A DNA stretch of 64,000 bases, from assembly GCF_026627445.1 (NCBI RefSeq), contig NZ_JAPNLJ010000004.1, forward strand, positions 248,001 through 312,000, in the 5' to 3' direction. Position numbers and translations under genes: made by a program. A model generated the notes under the pieces. It had not been told where the DNA came from and ran no database searches. It was given only the letters and a program-made list of their open reading frames with translations. Below, one piece after another: positions 8,214 to 18,237 of the stretch. Numbering within the stretch: the first letter of the stretch is position 1; each line of letters starts with the position of its first letter. Source of the stretch: Streptomyces sp. H27-H1. GTDB taxonomy: Bacteria > Actinomycetota > Actinomycetes > Streptomycetales > Streptomycetaceae.

Positions 8214-9044
8214 TCACCCCCCGGCCGCGAGCCGGTCCCGCAGCGCCGCGTACTCCGACTCGGTGAGCAGACCGACACCGTGCAGCTCACTCAGATGCTG
8301 CAGCCGATCGGCCGTCCGGGGCCCCGGAACGGCAGCGACCGGCATCCGCCCGCGCACTCCCACCAACACCGCCGCCGCGAACGGCAGCGACTCGTGCACG
8401 CTCCCGTGTCCCACCCCGAACACGGCCGAGGCCAGATCGTGGTCCGCCCGGGGATCACCCGCGGCGTTGCGGACCGACAGCCGAAGGTGTCCCCCCGGGC
8501 GCTCCGGCGAGTGCCAGGAGACGCCGGTCAGGTCGGCCACGGGATACCGCTGGTCGCCCGCCTTCCACTTGGTGCTCGTGGCTCCGGTCCGGGACCAGCG
8601 GAAGGTGACGGCCCCGCCGTCGAAGGAGAGCCGGGCGTCGGACGCCTTCAGGCCGGTGGGCGGCTCCGGGACGGAGACCAGGAAGCGTTCGGCCGGCCCG
8701 GGCGGCCCCAGCCGCTCGCGCAGGGCCTCTACGAAGGCCGCCGCCCGGTCGCCGCCGGCTCGCGGCAGCACCAGCCGGTACGGATCGCAGGCTTCCCTCA
8801 GCTGTCCCGCCGCGGCCTCCATCAGGGGGTCCGCGCCGTCCCGCGCCCGGGCGTGCAGGACCACGGTGTCCCGCCGTCCCACGGTCAGGCTCACCCCGGA
8901 CAACGCTTCGAGGGGGATCCGCCGTTCTCCCAGGGCTTGCCAGAGCCTGGGTGTTCGCATCCCCCGTGCGAAGCGGATGATCACCGAGTTCGTGGTGTGG
9001 TCGAACTCCCAGATGGCATGGTTTCCGGCCAGTACGTCACCCAT
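8214..9044 (-). CDS. DUF4429 domain protein with C-terminal SHOCT motif
   Basis: This 276-residue protein begins MGDVLAGNHAIWEFDHTTNSV and contains two related beta-rich DUF4429 segments (about residues 1-120 and 130-220). The ending LQHLSELHGVGLLTESEYAALRDRLL-like tail is a SHOCT motif, a short oligomerisation element. It is widespread in Streptomyces and has no known function. An in-frame ATG at 9053 is an alternative start; neither has a strong ribosome site. It is convergent with the aldo/keto reductase gene, with a 19-bp gap. Confidence 0.85.
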   Translation of the reverse strand: MGDVLAGNHAIWEFDHTTNSVIIRFARGMRTPRLWQALGERRIPLEALSGVSLTVGRRDTVVLHARARDGADPLMEAAAGQLREACDPYRLVLPRAGGDRAAAFVEALRERLGPPGPAERFLVSVPEPPTGLKASDARLSFDGGAVTFRWSRTGATSTKWKAGDQRYPVADLTGVSWHSPERPGGHLRLSVRNAAGDPRADHDLASAVFGVGHGSVHESLPFAAAVLVGVRGRMPVAAVPGPRTADRLQHLSELHGVGLLTESEYAALRDRLAAGG

Positions 9045-9118
9045 GTGGCACATCGTAAAGGGACGCACCCCCGTGCGTCCCCCCGCTGTGAGGTCCGATT
9101 TCGGGTCGGCCGGGTGGG

Positions 9119-10351
9119 TCAGGGACCGTCCGTCCGGGATGTTCCGCGTTGGCACGTGTCGTCCGGGGTGGCGCACACCGTGGAACCGAACGCACCGGTT
9201 CCGATTTTGGCGAAGTTGTCCAGAGATTCGGTTCCTGGCTCGAAGTAGCCGGTGTGGCTCTTGGCTCCGGCCGCCGAAAGGACCCGTGCACCGAACTCCG
9301 CGGAGACCGGATCCGCGCCGTGGCCGAGCCCCCCGAACTCCAGGTGCGGTACGTCGGCGATCCAGTCGCCGGAGTCCCGCATCGCCCACACCCGCGCCGA
9401 GGTGTCCAGCTCGGCGGCGGTACCGGCACGCATTCCGGGGCTGCCCGCCACCACGATGTCCGTGACCCGGTCCGGCAGTTCGTGCGCGGCCAGCCCGCAC
9501 ACCACCGACCCGTAGCTGTGGCAGAACAGCGCCACGCTCGCCCGCCCGGGCAGCCCGGAGGCCAGCGAGCGCAGCCTGACCGCGCCGTCCACGGCGAGCC
9601 GCCCGGTCGCCGCGTCCATGCCGACACCGGTCGGGGCGATGTAGCCGGCCCAGGCGATGACCGCGGTCCGGCCGCCCGGGGCGGCCGCCCGCTCGGCCCC
9701 GTACAGGGACTCCGCCATGCCGACGGGGGCGGTCAGGCGGCGCTCGGTGCGCTCGAAGGTGAGCGCGTCGGTGTCGACGCCGGGGACGATCACCGAGATC
9801 CGGCGGGCCTCGCCGAGGTCGCCGAAGACCTCGGCGACGAGGGCGCCGCCGGTGGGGTCGAAGGTGAGGATCTGCCGGCCGGGCTCGGCGAGGGACTCGA
9901 AGCGGTGGGCGCGCCGGGCGGCGGTGACCCGGTCGGCCGGGGCCAGCGTGACGTCGTGCGCGCGGGCCTCCTCGGACCGCGCGGCCTGCTGCAGGGCCAT
10001 TCGGTTGGCCCGGTAGCGGACGGTGGGCGGCACACCGTCGAGATTGCCGACCACCAGGGGGTGGCCCTCGGCGAGCCGGGCGCGCTGGGCGCCGTCGAGG
10101 GCCGCGAAGAAACGTGCCACCGTCGCCGCCGGCGCAGCGGCGGCGGGCAGGGCCCGGCCGGCGAAGCTCGATCCGGCCCAGGAGGCGAAGGCCGCCTCGC
10201 GCGGGGACGCCTCGCCCGAGGGCCGGTAGACGGCGGTCCACCCCGTGGTCGTGAGCATCAGGAAGACCACCGCCAGCGCGAGCAGGGCGCGCAGGGCGGC
10301 CGGGCGCGCGGGGGCGTCGGGAGAGTGGGTGTGGAGGCCGGGCAGGTTCAC
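9119..10351 (-). CDS. Membrane-anchored alpha/beta hydrolase (DUF1023 family)
   Basis: This 410-residue protein has an N-terminal hydrophobic segment at about residues 20-41 (signal anchor) and a long helical linker. The hydrolase domain carries the nucleophile elbow FCHSYGS with Ser279, preceded by ISVIVPGVDTDA. The ending HTGYFEPGTESLDNFAKIG supplies the probable catalytic His. This matches the actinobacterial DUF1023 hydrolases, whose substrate is unknown. The C-terminal 20 residues, with two cysteines, are polar. It is upstream of and co-oriented with the DUF4429 gene, 74 bp away. Confidence 0.85.
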   Translation of the reverse strand: MNLPGLHTHSPDAPARPAALRALLALAVVFLMLTTTGWTAVYRPSGEASPREAAFASWAGSSFAGRALPAAAAPAATVARFFAALDGAQRARLAEGHPLVVGNLDGVPPTVRYRANRMALQQAARSEEARAHDVTLAPADRVTAARRAHRFESLAEPGRQILTFDPTGGALVAEVFGDLGEARRISVIVPGVDTDALTFERTERRLTAPVGMAESLYGAERAAAPGGRTAVIAWAGYIAPTGVGMDAATGRLAVDGAVRLRSLASGLPGRASVALFCHSYGSVVCGLAAHELPDRVTDIVVAGSPGMRAGTAAELDTSARVWAMRDSGDWIADVPHLEFGGLGHGADPVSAEFGARVLSAAGAKSHTGYFEPGTESLDNFAKIGTGAFGSTVCATPDDTCQRGTSRTDGP

Positions 10352-10506
10352 TGCGCCCAGCCTAAAAGACCTCCACCGGTCGTTGCGCGCCGGGTGACCG
10401 GAGTCACCGCCGACCGTGGGACGCCTGTGGTTTCGTACGGGACCTCCGCGCGCGGGCGACCCTGCCCGTACGCGGTCCTCGCCCGGCCGGACCGGAACGG
10501 CGCCGC

Positions 10507-11166
10507 TCAGGCGGGGCGGCGCCAGTCGGCGGCCAGCGCCGGGCCGATCTGGTCGAGGTAGACCTCGGTCATCCGGCGGATCGCGGCCACGCTGGTGTCC
10601 TCGCCCTGCCCCCAGAGCCGGCCGGTGACGCGCATCACGCCCGTGAACGCGGCGACGGCCACCCGCGGCCGTGCGTCGGCGTCCACGTCCAGGCCCTCGC
10701 GCTCGGCGATCAGCCGGGCGGTCTGTTCCTCCAGCTCGGTGGAGCGGCGCAGGTGCACGGCGAGCAGGGCCGGGGTGGACTCGATCAGCCGGTAGCTGCG
10801 CATGTACAGGTCGAGGGGGACCAGTTCCGAGATGGCCTCGTCGATGGTGTCCCAGGCGTCCAGGACGGCCGAGCGCATCGCCTCGAAGGGGCCCTCGGCG
10901 GGCGGGCGGGAGCGCAGCGCCGCGACGAAGTGCGATTCGACCAGGTCCTGGACGGCGAAGGCGACCTCTTCCTTGTTGGCGAAGTACCGGAAGAAGGTGC
11001 GCTGGGAGACCTCAACGGCGTCGGTGATCTCGTCGACGGTCGTCTCCTCGTACCCCTGCGCGATGAAGAGGAGGAGGGCGGCGCGCAGGAGCGCGTCGCG
11101 CGTGCGCCGCTTCTTGCGCTCGCGCAGGCCGGCGCCCGGTGCGGGCGCGGGCCGCTGATCGGTCAT
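10507..11166 (-). CDS. TetR family transcriptional repressor
   Basis: This 219-residue TetR regulator has an N-terminal HTH (residues about 15-65) with TRDALLRAALLLFIAQGYEETTVDEI and VSQRTFFRYFANKEEV, and a ligand-binding C-terminal domain of the MftR/TetR_C_11-like type. It diverges from the DHA2 efflux gene with 91 bp between them, and this gap holds inverted repeats centred on GACAGT-N-ACTGTC. The arrangement predicts repression of the pump and of itself. A GTG at 11169 directly before the ATG is an alternative start. Confidence 0.93.
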   Translation of the reverse strand: MTDQRPAPAPGAGLRERKKRRTRDALLRAALLLFIAQGYEETTVDEITDAVEVSQRTFFRYFANKEEVAFAVQDLVESHFVAALRSRPPAEGPFEAMRSAVLDAWDTIDEAISELVPLDLYMRSYRLIESTPALLAVHLRRSTELEEQTARLIAEREGLDVDADARPRVAVAAFTGVMRVTGRLWGQGEDTSVAAIRRMTEVYLDQIGPALAADWRRPA

Positions 11167-11196
11167 CACGGCCGTCAGGGTACCTGTGACCGACCT

Positions 11197-11251
11197 GACA
11201 GTGACTGTCCCGCGAAGTGGTCTGTGAAGTGTCAGTCGCTGTCACTAGCCT
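11197..11251. promoter_or_regulatory. TetR operators and leaderless promoter of the efflux gene
   Basis: The gap between the divergent genes contains GACAGTGACTGTC (11197-11209), with 6-bp perfect arms around one base, and a related imperfect repeat at 11228-11246 (AGTGTCAG/CTGTCACT, one mismatch). TAGCCT (11246-11251) fits a -10 element and ends 6 bp before the ATG at 11258, so the efflux mRNA is probably leaderless. The second repeat overlaps the promoter, a good position for repression. Confidence 0.7.
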
Positions 11252-11257
11252 GTTCGC

Positions 11258-12874
11258 ATGACTAGTCAGACCACCGTCGACGGCGGGGACGCACTCTCGC
11301 TCTCCAAGGAACCGGGCCCCTCCCCGGTCCGTACGGGCCTTCGGGGCCATCCGTGGCTCACCCTCTTCGCCGTCGCGATCGGCGTCATGATGGTCACCCT
11401 CGACGGCACGATCGTCGCCGTCGCGAACCCGGCCATCCAAAAGGACCTCGGCGCCTCGCTCGCCGACGTCCAGTGGATCACCAACGGCTACCTGCTCGCC
11501 CTCGCGGTCTCCCTCATCACCGCGGGCAAGCTCGGCGACCGCTTCGGCCACCGCCAGACCTTCCTCATAGGCATCGCCGGCTTTGCCGTCTCCTCGGCGG
11601 CCATCGGCCTCTCCGACGGCGTCGAGTTCGTCATCGGCTTCCGCGTCGCGCAGGGCGTCTTCGGAGCACTGCTGATGCCCGCCGCGCTCGGCCTGCTGCG
11701 CGCGACGTTCCCGGCCGAGAAGCTCAACATGGCCATCGGCATCTGGGGCATGGTCATCGGCGCCTCGACCGCCGCCGGGCCGATCGTCGGCGGCCTGCTC
11801 GTCGAGAACGTCAGCTGGCAGTCCGTCTTCTTCATCAACGTGCCCGTCGGCATCCTCGCGCTCGCCTTCGGCCTGTTCATCCTGGTCGACCACCGGGCCG
11901 AGAACGCCCCCCGCTCCTTCGACCTGCTCGGCATCCTGCTGCTGTCGGCCGGGATGTTCTCGCTGATCTGGGCGCTGATCAAGGCCTCCGAATGGGGCTG
12001 GGGCGATACGAAGACCCTGGCCTTCCTCGGCGGGTCCGCGCTGTGCTTCGTGGCCTTCGCCGTCTGGGAGACCATCGTCTCCGAGCCGCTGATCCCGCTC
12101 GGGATGTTCCGCTCGCTACCGCTGTCCGCGGGCACGGTCCTGATGGTCCTGATGGCCTTCGCCTTCATGGGCGGGCTGTTCTTCGTCACCTTCTACCTGC
12201 AGAACGTCCACGGCATGAGCCCCGTCGACAGCGGCCTGCACCTGCTGCCGCTTACCGGCATGATGATCGTCGGATCGCCGCTGGCCGGCCTCGCCATCAC
12301 CAAGGTCGGCCCGCGGCTGCCGCTCGTCGCGGGCATGGTCGCCACCGCCGCCGCCTGCTTCGGGATGGCCCGGCTGACCCCGGACACCTCCACCCTCACC
12401 ATGTCGTTCTGGTTCGCCCTGATGGGCCTCGGGCTCGCGCCCGTCATGGTCGGAGCCACCGAGGTCATCGTCGGCAACGCCCCGCTGGAGCTCTCGGGCG
12501 TGGCCGGCGGACTCCAGCAGGCCGCCATGCAGGTCGGCGGCAGCCTGGGCACCGCCGTGCTCGGCGCGGTCATGGCCAGCAAGGTCGGCAGCGTCTTCGA
12601 GGACAACTGGGCCGGGGCCGGGCTGCCGCCGCTCACCCCGGAGCAGGCGGACCTCGCGGAGAAGGGGATCCAGGTCGGCATCGCCCCGATCCCGCCGGGC
12701 GCTGCGGAGCAGCTCGCGGGGACCATCACGAGGGTCGCGCAGGACACGTTCGTGTCAGGGATGAGCACCGCCTTCACCGTCGCGGGCGTGGTCGCGGTAC
12801 TCGCCGCGGTCGTGGCGGGCTTCACGAAGCGCGGCGAGAACGCCGCCGCGGGGGCGGGCGCGGCCCACATCTAG
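11258..12874 (+). CDS. MFS drug efflux transporter, DHA2 family
   Basis: This 538-residue permease should have 14 transmembrane helices. Family signatures are motif D1 LDGTIVAVANPAIQKDL in helix 1, motif A GKLGDRFGHRQ after helix 2, and the helix 5 glycine-rich stretch GASTAAGPIVGG (motif C of drug:H+ antiporters). These proteins export diverse antibiotics and lipophilic cations using the proton gradient. It diverges from a TetR regulator that probably senses an exported compound. No ribosome site is needed if the mRNA is leaderless, and none is evident. Confidence 0.93.
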   Translation: MTSQTTVDGGDALSLSKEPGPSPVRTGLRGHPWLTLFAVAIGVMMVTLDGTIVAVANPAIQKDLGASLADVQWITNGYLLALAVSLITAGKLGDRFGHRQTFLIGIAGFAVSSAAIGLSDGVEFVIGFRVAQGVFGALLMPAALGLLRATFPAEKLNMAIGIWGMVIGASTAAGPIVGGLLVENVSWQSVFFINVPVGILALAFGLFILVDHRAENAPRSFDLLGILLLSAGMFSLIWALIKASEWGWGDTKTLAFLGGSALCFVAFAVWETIVSEPLIPLGMFRSLPLSAGTVLMVLMAFAFMGGLFFVTFYLQNVHGMSPVDSGLHLLPLTGMMIVGSPLAGLAITKVGPRLPLVAGMVATAAACFGMARLTPDTSTLTMSFWFALMGLGLAPVMVGATEVIVGNAPLELSGVAGGLQQAAMQVGGSLGTAVLGAVMASKVGSVFEDNWAGAGLPPLTPEQADLAEKGIQVGIAPIPPGAAEQLAGTITRVAQDTFVSGMSTAFTVAGVVAVLAAVVAGFTKRGENAAAGAGAAHI

Positions 12875-12919
12875 GGCGCCCTGCCCGCGGGCGCCCTGGG
12901 CGTCAACTCCGAGGCCGTC

Positions 12920-12951
12920 ACAGCCCCGTCCGGCGGTTCCGGCGGGGCTGT
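12920..12951 (+). terminator. Terminator after the efflux gene
   Basis: Inverted repeat with 9-bp perfect arms, ACAGCCCCG (12920-12928) and CGGGGCTGT (12943-12951), 45 bp after the MFS stop. It is GC-rich and lacks a T tract. Confidence 0.65.
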
Positions 12952-13073
12952 CGCCTATCAGGGTGGACCCGCTCGCGGCCCCTTCCGCCGGGACGTCCGC
13001 GCAGGTCAGCGTGGTGTCGACGGAGCTCCGGAAACGGTCCGGAGCCCGTTCGTCCACCAGGAGTTGACCCGTC

Positions 13074-13658
13074 ATGCGTACGTGGAGCACCACTTGTTCC
13101 GGGCGCACCGCCGCCTCGGCCGTCGTTCTCACCGCCACCCTGCTGATCCCCGGCACCGCCGAATCCGCCCGTGCGGCGGGCCACGCCCCGGGCCGTACAC
13201 CGGCGCAGGCCCAAGCGCATGGTCCGGCCCAGGCGAGGGTCCAGACACCGGTCCAGGCGCCGGTCCAGCCCCGGGGTCAGACCTCGGCCCGGGGCCAGAC
13301 CTCGGCCCGGACCGACGCTCCGGCACCGGCGCGGGCCTCCGGGCGGACCCGGGGACGGGCCGCCGGGCCGCCGGCGCTCGGGGCCTGCGCCACCGGGCAG
13401 CTGTGCCTGTGGGCGAAGCCGGAGTTCAAGGGCGCCCGCACGACCCACGAGCTCAGCACCCTCGACATCAACAGCTGCACCGCCCTGCCCGCCGGGACCA
13501 CCGCCCAGTCCCTCACGAACCGGACCGGCCGCCCGGTCACCACCTACCAGTCGGCCGAGTGCGCCGAGACGGGTGAGTTCCAGACCTACCCGGGCGACGG
13601 GGTGTGGCTGCCCCAGTCGCCCTACCAGGTCAGGGCGTTCAAGGTGTGGGAGCGCTGA
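13074..13658 (+). CDS. Secreted peptidase inhibitor family I36 / beta-gamma-crystallin-like protein
   Basis: This 194-residue protein has a signal peptide (about residues 1-35, ending near AESARAA), then an unusual Ala/Gln/Pro/Arg-rich linker (about 36-100) with short internal repeats. The C-terminal globular domain (about 102-194) has the I36 pattern CATGQLCLWAKPEFKGAR, a paired Cys-Ser-Cys arrangement and SAECAETGEFQTYPGDGVWLPQSPYQVRAFKV. The family includes the streptomycete metalloproteinase inhibitor SMPI. The target protease is unknown. Its last 20 bp overlap the convergent K+ channel gene. Confidence 0.8.
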   Translation: MRTWSTTCSGRTAASAVVLTATLLIPGTAESARAAGHAPGRTPAQAQAHGPAQARVQTPVQAPVQPRGQTSARGQTSARTDAPAPARASGRTRGRAAGPPALGACATGQLCLWAKPEFKGARTTHELSTLDINSCTALPAGTTAQSLTNRTGRPVTTYQSAECAETGEFQTYPGDGVWLPQSPYQVRAFKVWER

Positions 13659-14472
13659 CGGCGCCCCCGCTCGCCGGAACGAACGCGTCCGCCGGAACGA
13701 ATCCGCCCGGCAGAGCGGCTGCGCCCGTCCCGGCGGGAGCCGCTGCGCCGAGGCGGGCGACCTCGGCACGCAGCGCCCGTACCTCCGCCGCCAGTTCGGA
13801 GATCGCCGCCGTCTGGGCGCGGTCCGCCTGGTCGTCGCGTTCGAAGCGGGAGATGAACCAGGCCGCGATGTTGGCGGTCACCACACCCAGCAGTGCGATC
13901 CCGGACAGCATCAGCCCCACCGCCAGCAGCCGCCCGAGTCCGGTGGTGGGGGAGTGGTCCCCGTACCCGACCGTCGTCATCGTGGTCACCGACCACCACA
14001 GGGCGTCCCCGAGGGTCTTGATGTTGCCGTCGGGGGCGTCGCGCTCCACGCTCAGCACGGCGAGCGAGCCGAACATCAGCAGCCCGACCACCGCGCCCGC
14101 CACGTAGGTGGTCAGCCGGATCTGCGGGGCCATCCGGGCCCGCCGGCCGACGAGCATCAGGGTGGAGACCAGGCGCAGCAGCCGCAGAGGCTGGATCATC
14201 GGCAGCAGTACCGCCGCCAGGTCCATCCAGTGGGTCCGGACGAAGGCCCTCTTCGACTGCGCGAGGCCCAGCCGCACCAGATAGTCGCCCGCGAAGGCGC
14301 CCCACACCGCCCACTCGGCGAACTTGCAGGTGAGGTGGACGGCCGGTTTCGCGTCGGGCACGACGATGGGCACGGCGTAGGCGACGGCGAATCCCAGGGC
14401 GAGCACCAGCAGCGGAGTCTGCGTACGGCGCTCCCACTTCGCCTGGCGGGAGGGTTGCTTCATGCCGAGCAT
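13639..14472 (-). CDS. Voltage-gated-type potassium channel protein
   Basis: This 277-residue membrane protein has the six-helix layout of voltage-gated K+ channels. S1-S3 hydrophobic segments (about residues 20-105) are followed by an S4-like stretch with spaced arginines (PLRLLRLVSTLMLVGRRARM), S5, a pore loop with the selectivity filter TTVGYGD, and S6. A C-terminal coiled coil (ISELAAEVRALRAEVARL, about residues 225-245) may set tetramerisation. The start could also be the ATG at 14463. Its 3' end overlaps the convergent I36 gene by 20 bp. Confidence 0.9.
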   Translation of the reverse strand: MLGMKQPSRQAKWERRTQTPLLVLALGFAVAYAVPIVVPDAKPAVHLTCKFAEWAVWGAFAGDYLVRLGLAQSKRAFVRTHWMDLAAVLLPMIQPLRLLRLVSTLMLVGRRARMAPQIRLTTYVAGAVVGLLMFGSLAVLSVERDAPDGNIKTLGDALWWSVTTMTTVGYGDHSPTTGLGRLLAVGLMLSGIALLGVVTANIAAWFISRFERDDQADRAQTAAISELAAEVRALRAEVARLGAAAPAGTGAAALPGGFVPADAFVPASGGAVSAPTP

Positions 14473-14618
14473 CGTAAGGAACGCATAAAGCGGAGCGGAA
14501 CCCGCCCTGCGACGCGGGGCGGGGCCCGGCCGGCGCCGTGGCCGGACGGCAGTGGGCCGGGTCCGCCTCGGCGGCCCGGCCCACTGTCCTCACGTCACCC
14601 GCACGGCCCGCGGAGCGG

Positions 14619-17351
14619 TCAGGCGTCGCCGCCCGCCGCGCCCGGGTCGGCCGCCCGGACGTCCAGCAGCTGGTACCGGTCGATCGCCTGCTTCAGCGCC
14701 GACCGGTCGATCTTGCCCTGCTTGGCCAGCTCGGTCAGCACCGAGAGGACCACCGACTGCGCGTCGATGTGGAAGAAGCGCCGGGCCGCGCCCCGCGTGT
14801 CCGCGAAGCCGAAGCCGTCCGCGCCCAGCGAGGTGTACGCACCGGGCACCCAGCGCGAGATCTGGTCCGGGACGGCCCGCATCCAGTCGGAGACCGCCAC
14901 GAACGGACCCTCCGCGCCGGACAGCTTGGTCGTCACGTACGGGACGCGCTGCTCCTCCTCCGGGTGGAGCAGGTTGTGCTCCTCCACGGCGACGGCCTCG
15001 CGGCGCAGCTCGTTCCATGAGGTCGCCGACCAGACGTCCGCCCGGACGTTCCACTCGGCGGCCAGGATCCGCTGGGCCTCCAGCGCCCACGGCACCGCCA
15101 CGCCCGAGGCCATGATCTGGGCCCCGACGGATCCGGAGGTGCCCTCGGAGATCCGGTGGATACCGTGCAGGATGCCGTCCACGTCCACGCCGGCCGGCTC
15201 GGCCGGGTGCTGGATGGGCTCGTTGTAGACCGTCAGGTAGTAGAAGACGTCCTCGGCGTCGGGGCCGTACATCCGCCGCAGACCGTCCTTGACGATGTGC
15301 GCGATCTCGTACCCGTACGCCGGGTCGTACGCCACACAGCCCGGGTTGGTCGAGGCCAGCAGCTGCGAGTGGCCGTCGGCGTGCTGCAGGCCCTCACCCG
15401 TCAGGGTGGTCCGGCCGGCGGTCGCACCGAGGACGAAACCGCGCGCCAGCTGGTCGGCCATCTGCCAGAACTGGTCACCCGTGCGCTGGAAACCGAACAT
15501 CGAGTAGAAGACGTAGACCGGGATCAGCGGCTCGCCGTGCGTCGCGTACGCCGAACCCGCGGCGATCAGCGAAGCCGTGCAGCCCGCCTCCGAGATGCCG
15601 TCGTGCAGCATCTGCCCGGTCGGGGACTCCTTGTACGCGAGGAGCAGGTCGCGGTCGACCGCCTCGTACTGCTGGCCCAGCGGGTTGTAGATCTTGGCGC
15701 TCGGGAAGAACGCGTCCATGCCGAAGGTGCGGTACTCGTCGGGGGCGATCAGCACGAAGCGCCGGCCGATCTCCTTGTCCCGCATGAGGTCCTTCAGGAT
15801 GCGGACGAAGGCCATGGTGGTGGCGATCGACTGCTGGCCCGAGCCCTTCTTGGCGGCCGCGTACGTCGCGTCGCCCGGCAGCTGCAGCGGCTTCGCGCGC
15901 ACCACGCGGGTCGGTACGTAGCCGCCGAGCGCGCTGCGGCGGTCGTGCATGTACTGGATCTCGGGGGAGTTGCGGCCCGGGTGGTAGTACGGCGGCGCGC
16001 CGTCCTCCAGCTGGGAGTCCGTGATCGGGATGTGCAGACGGTCGCGGAAACGCTTGAGGTCGTCGGCCGTCAGCTTCTTCATCTGGTGGGTCGCGTTGCG
16101 GCCCTCGAAGTTCGGGCCGAGGGTCCAGCCCTTGACCGTCTGCGCCAGGATCACCGTCGGCTGGCCCTTGTGGGCCTTGGCCGCCGCGTAGGCCGCGTAG
16201 ACCTTCTTGTGGTCGTGGCCGCCGCGTCCCAGGTGCTGGATCTGCTGGTCGGTCATGTTCTCGACCATCGCGCGCAGCCGGTGGTCGCCGCCGAAGAAGT
16301 GGTCGCGGATGTACCCGCCGGACTCCGTGGCGTACGTCTGGAACTGGCCGTCCGGGGTGGTGTTCATCTTGTTGACCAGGATGCCGTCGCGGTCCTGCGC
16401 CAGCAGCGGGTCCCAGGAGCGGTCCCAGATCAGCTTGATGACGTTCCAGCCGGCGCCGCGGAACTGCGACTCCAGCTCCTGCATGATCTTGCCGTTGCCG
16501 CGGACCGGGCCGTCGAGGCGCTGCAGGTTGCAGTTGACGACGAAGGTCAAGTTGTCCAGGTTCTCGCGGGCGGCGATGGACAGCTGGCCGAGCGACTCGG
16601 GCTCGTCCATCTCGCCGTCGCCGAGATACGCCCAAACGTGTGACTTGGAGGTGTCCGCGATACCGCGGGCCTCCATGTACCGGTTCATCCGGGCCTGGTA
16701 GATCGCACCGAGCGGGCCGAGGCCCATCGAGACGGTCGGGAACTCCCAGAAGTCCGGCATGAGCCGCGGGTGCGGGTAGCTGGAGAGGCCGTACGGGGCC
16801 TTCGACTTCTCCTGGCGGAAGGCGTCGAGCTGCTGCTCGGAGAGCCGGTCCAGGAGGTAGGCGCGGGCGTAGATTCCGGGCGAGGCATGGCCCTGGAAGA
16901 AGATCTGGTCGCCGCCGTCGCCCTCGTCCTTGCCCCGGAAGAAGTGGTTGAAGCCCACGTCGTAGAGGGAGGCGGAGGAGGCGAACGTGGCGATGTGACC
17001 GCCGACGCCGATGCCCGGCCGCTGGGCGCGCGAGACCATGACGGCCGCGTTCCACCGGGTGGCGTTCAGGACCTTGCGCTCGATCTCCTCGTTGCCGGGG
17101 AAGAAGGGCTCGTCCTTGGTGGCGATCGTGTTGACGTAGTCCGTGGAGCGCATCTCGGGCACGGCCACGCGCTTCTCGCGGGCCCGCTCGATCAGCCGCA
17201 GCATCAGGTAGCGGGCGCGCTCACGGCCCCGCTCGTCGACGGCGGCGTCCAGGGAGTCGAGCCACTCCTGCGTCTCCTCCGGATCGAAGTCCGGGACCTG
17301 ACTCGGGAGGCCACCAATGATGATCGGATTGCGATCGGATGCGGAAGCCAC
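14619..17351 (-). CDS. aceE: Pyruvate dehydrogenase E1 component, homodimeric
   Basis: This 910-residue thiamine-diphosphate enzyme catalyses decarboxylation of pyruvate and reductive acetylation of E2 in the pyruvate dehydrogenase complex. Full length for the AceE type. The TPP/Mg-binding motif [13 protein letters not shown] lies near residue 240, and the N-terminal [16 protein letters not shown] with [19 protein letters not shown] is characteristic. The pyrimidine-domain region [13 protein letters not shown] follows in the C-terminal half. It is monocistronic here, with a 435-bp upstream gap separating it from the divergent DUF3052 gene. Confidence 0.97.
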   Translation of the reverse strand: MASASDRNPIIIGGLPSQVPDFDPEETQEWLDSLDAAVDERGRERARYLMLRLIERAREKRVAVPEMRSTDYVNTIATKDEPFFPGNEEIERKVLNATRWNAAVMVSRAQRPGIGVGGHIATFASSASLYDVGFNHFFRGKDEGDGGDQIFFQGHASPGIYARAYLLDRLSEQQLDAFRQEKSKAPYGLSSYPHPRLMPDFWEFPTVSMGLGPLGAIYQARMNRYMEARGIADTSKSHVWAYLGDGEMDEPESLGQLSIAARENLDNLTFVVNCNLQRLDGPVRGNGKIMQELESQFRGAGWNVIKLIWDRSWDPLLAQDRDGILVNKMNTTPDGQFQTYATESGGYIRDHFFGGDHRLRAMVENMTDQQIQHLGRGGHDHKKVYAAYAAAKAHKGQPTVILAQTVKGWTLGPNFEGRNATHQMKKLTADDLKRFRDRLHIPITDSQLEDGAPPYYHPGRNSPEIQYMHDRRSALGGYVPTRVVRAKPLQLPGDATYAAAKKGSGQQSIATTMAFVRILKDLMRDKEIGRRFVLIAPDEYRTFGMDAFFPSAKIYNPLGQQYEAVDRDLLLAYKESPTGQMLHDGISEAGCTASLIAAGSAYATHGEPLIPVYVFYSMFGFQRTGDQFWQMADQLARGFVLGATAGRTTLTGEGLQHADGHSQLLASTNPGCVAYDPAYGYEIAHIVKDGLRRMYGPDAEDVFYYLTVYNEPIQHPAEPAGVDVDGILHGIHRISEGTSGSVGAQIMASGVAVPWALEAQRILAAEWNVRADVWSATSWNELRREAVAVEEHNLLHPEEEQRVPYVTTKLSGAEGPFVAVSDWMRAVPDQISRWVPGAYTSLGADGFGFADTRGAARRFFHIDAQSVVLSVLTELAKQGKIDRSALKQAIDRYQLLDVRAADPGAAGGDA

Positions 17352-17786
17352 GCTGTTCCTTCGCTGTCGGGGGAGTCGTGCCTTGGGGTTCGCCGCCTCC
17401 CATGGTCTTACGCTCGGCAGAAATCGTCATCTTTACCGTTGGATAATCCCTGGAGGGTGGGGGGATTCCTGGCTGCGGCGACGACACTGACCAAACCGCA
17501 ACCCTACGCCCAGGACGATCACCCCCTTCGCAAGGCCGTTCGTCCCTCAAACAGGTGCGAAAGTCCCGAGGCCGTGCCGAATGAGGTGGAATGGTGTGGG
17601 ATGAGTCACCAGGGGTACATGCGGAAGGGCTGAAAGTTGCGGCGAGACGGCCGTAATCGTCACCGTTTCGACGGTCTCGGCGGCCGGGCACTTGCGCGAT
17701 CCGCCGCGCCCGTGTGGACTACGCCCAATGCTGCGCGTACGCGCGCCGCCGAAGAACATTCACCGAACATGAGCAGGAGGCACCCC
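17352..17786. other. Intergenic region between divergent aceE and DUF3052 genes
   Basis: This stretch of 435 bp has no convincing gene. It is less GC-rich than its surroundings near 17410-17455 (AAATCGTCATCTTTACCG followed by TTGGATAATCC), where the aceE promoter is expected. The short open frames here lack plausible codon bias. The size of the gap suggests room for regulatory binding sites, but I could not identify any. Confidence 0.6.
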
Positions 17787-18212
17787 GTGAGCGCGACCGC
17801 GGACCACGCGGAGAACCTGGCCGCCAGGCTGGGTTTCCAGTCCGAACAGGTGGTCCAGGAGATCGGCTACGACGACGACGTCGATCAGGAATTCCGTGAT
17901 GCCGTAGAGGGTCACGTCACCGAACTCGTCGATGAGGACTACGACGATGTCGCAGACGCGGTTCTGCTGTGGTTCCGGGAGGACGACGGCGATCTGACGG
18001 ACGCCCTGGTCGATGCGACCGAGCTGGTCGAGGACGGCGCACTGATCCTGCTGGTGACCCCCAAGACCGGCAAGGACGGTTTCGTTGAGGCCAGCGACAT
18101 CAGCGAGGCCGCCGAGACCGCCGGCCTCTCGCTGGCCAAGGGCCTCCCCGTCGGCAAGGAGTGGACCGCCACCAAGCTGGTGACTCCGAAGACGGCCAAG
18201 TCCAAGCGCTGA
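17787..18212 (+). CDS. DUF3052 family protein
   Basis: This 141-residue acidic protein contains the conserved DUF3052 segment ARLGFQSEQVVQEIGYDDDVDQEFRDAVEG, followed by VLLWFREDDGDLTDALVDA and ILLVTPKTGKDGFV. Its function is unknown, and it keeps company with aceE and the AhpE-like gene across Streptomyces. The GTG at 17787 is chosen because AGGAGG at 17775-17780 lies 6 nt upstream; an in-frame ATG at 17769 lacks such a site. A very strong terminator follows the gene. Confidence 0.93.
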   Translation: MSATADHAENLAARLGFQSEQVVQEIGYDDDVDQEFRDAVEGHVTELVDEDYDDVADAVLLWFREDDGDLTDALVDATELVEDGALILLVTPKTGKDGFVEASDISEAAETAGLSLAKGLPVGKEWTATKLVTPKTAKSKR

Positions 18213-18237
18213 GCCGCGCCCCGCAGCCATGCGGATC

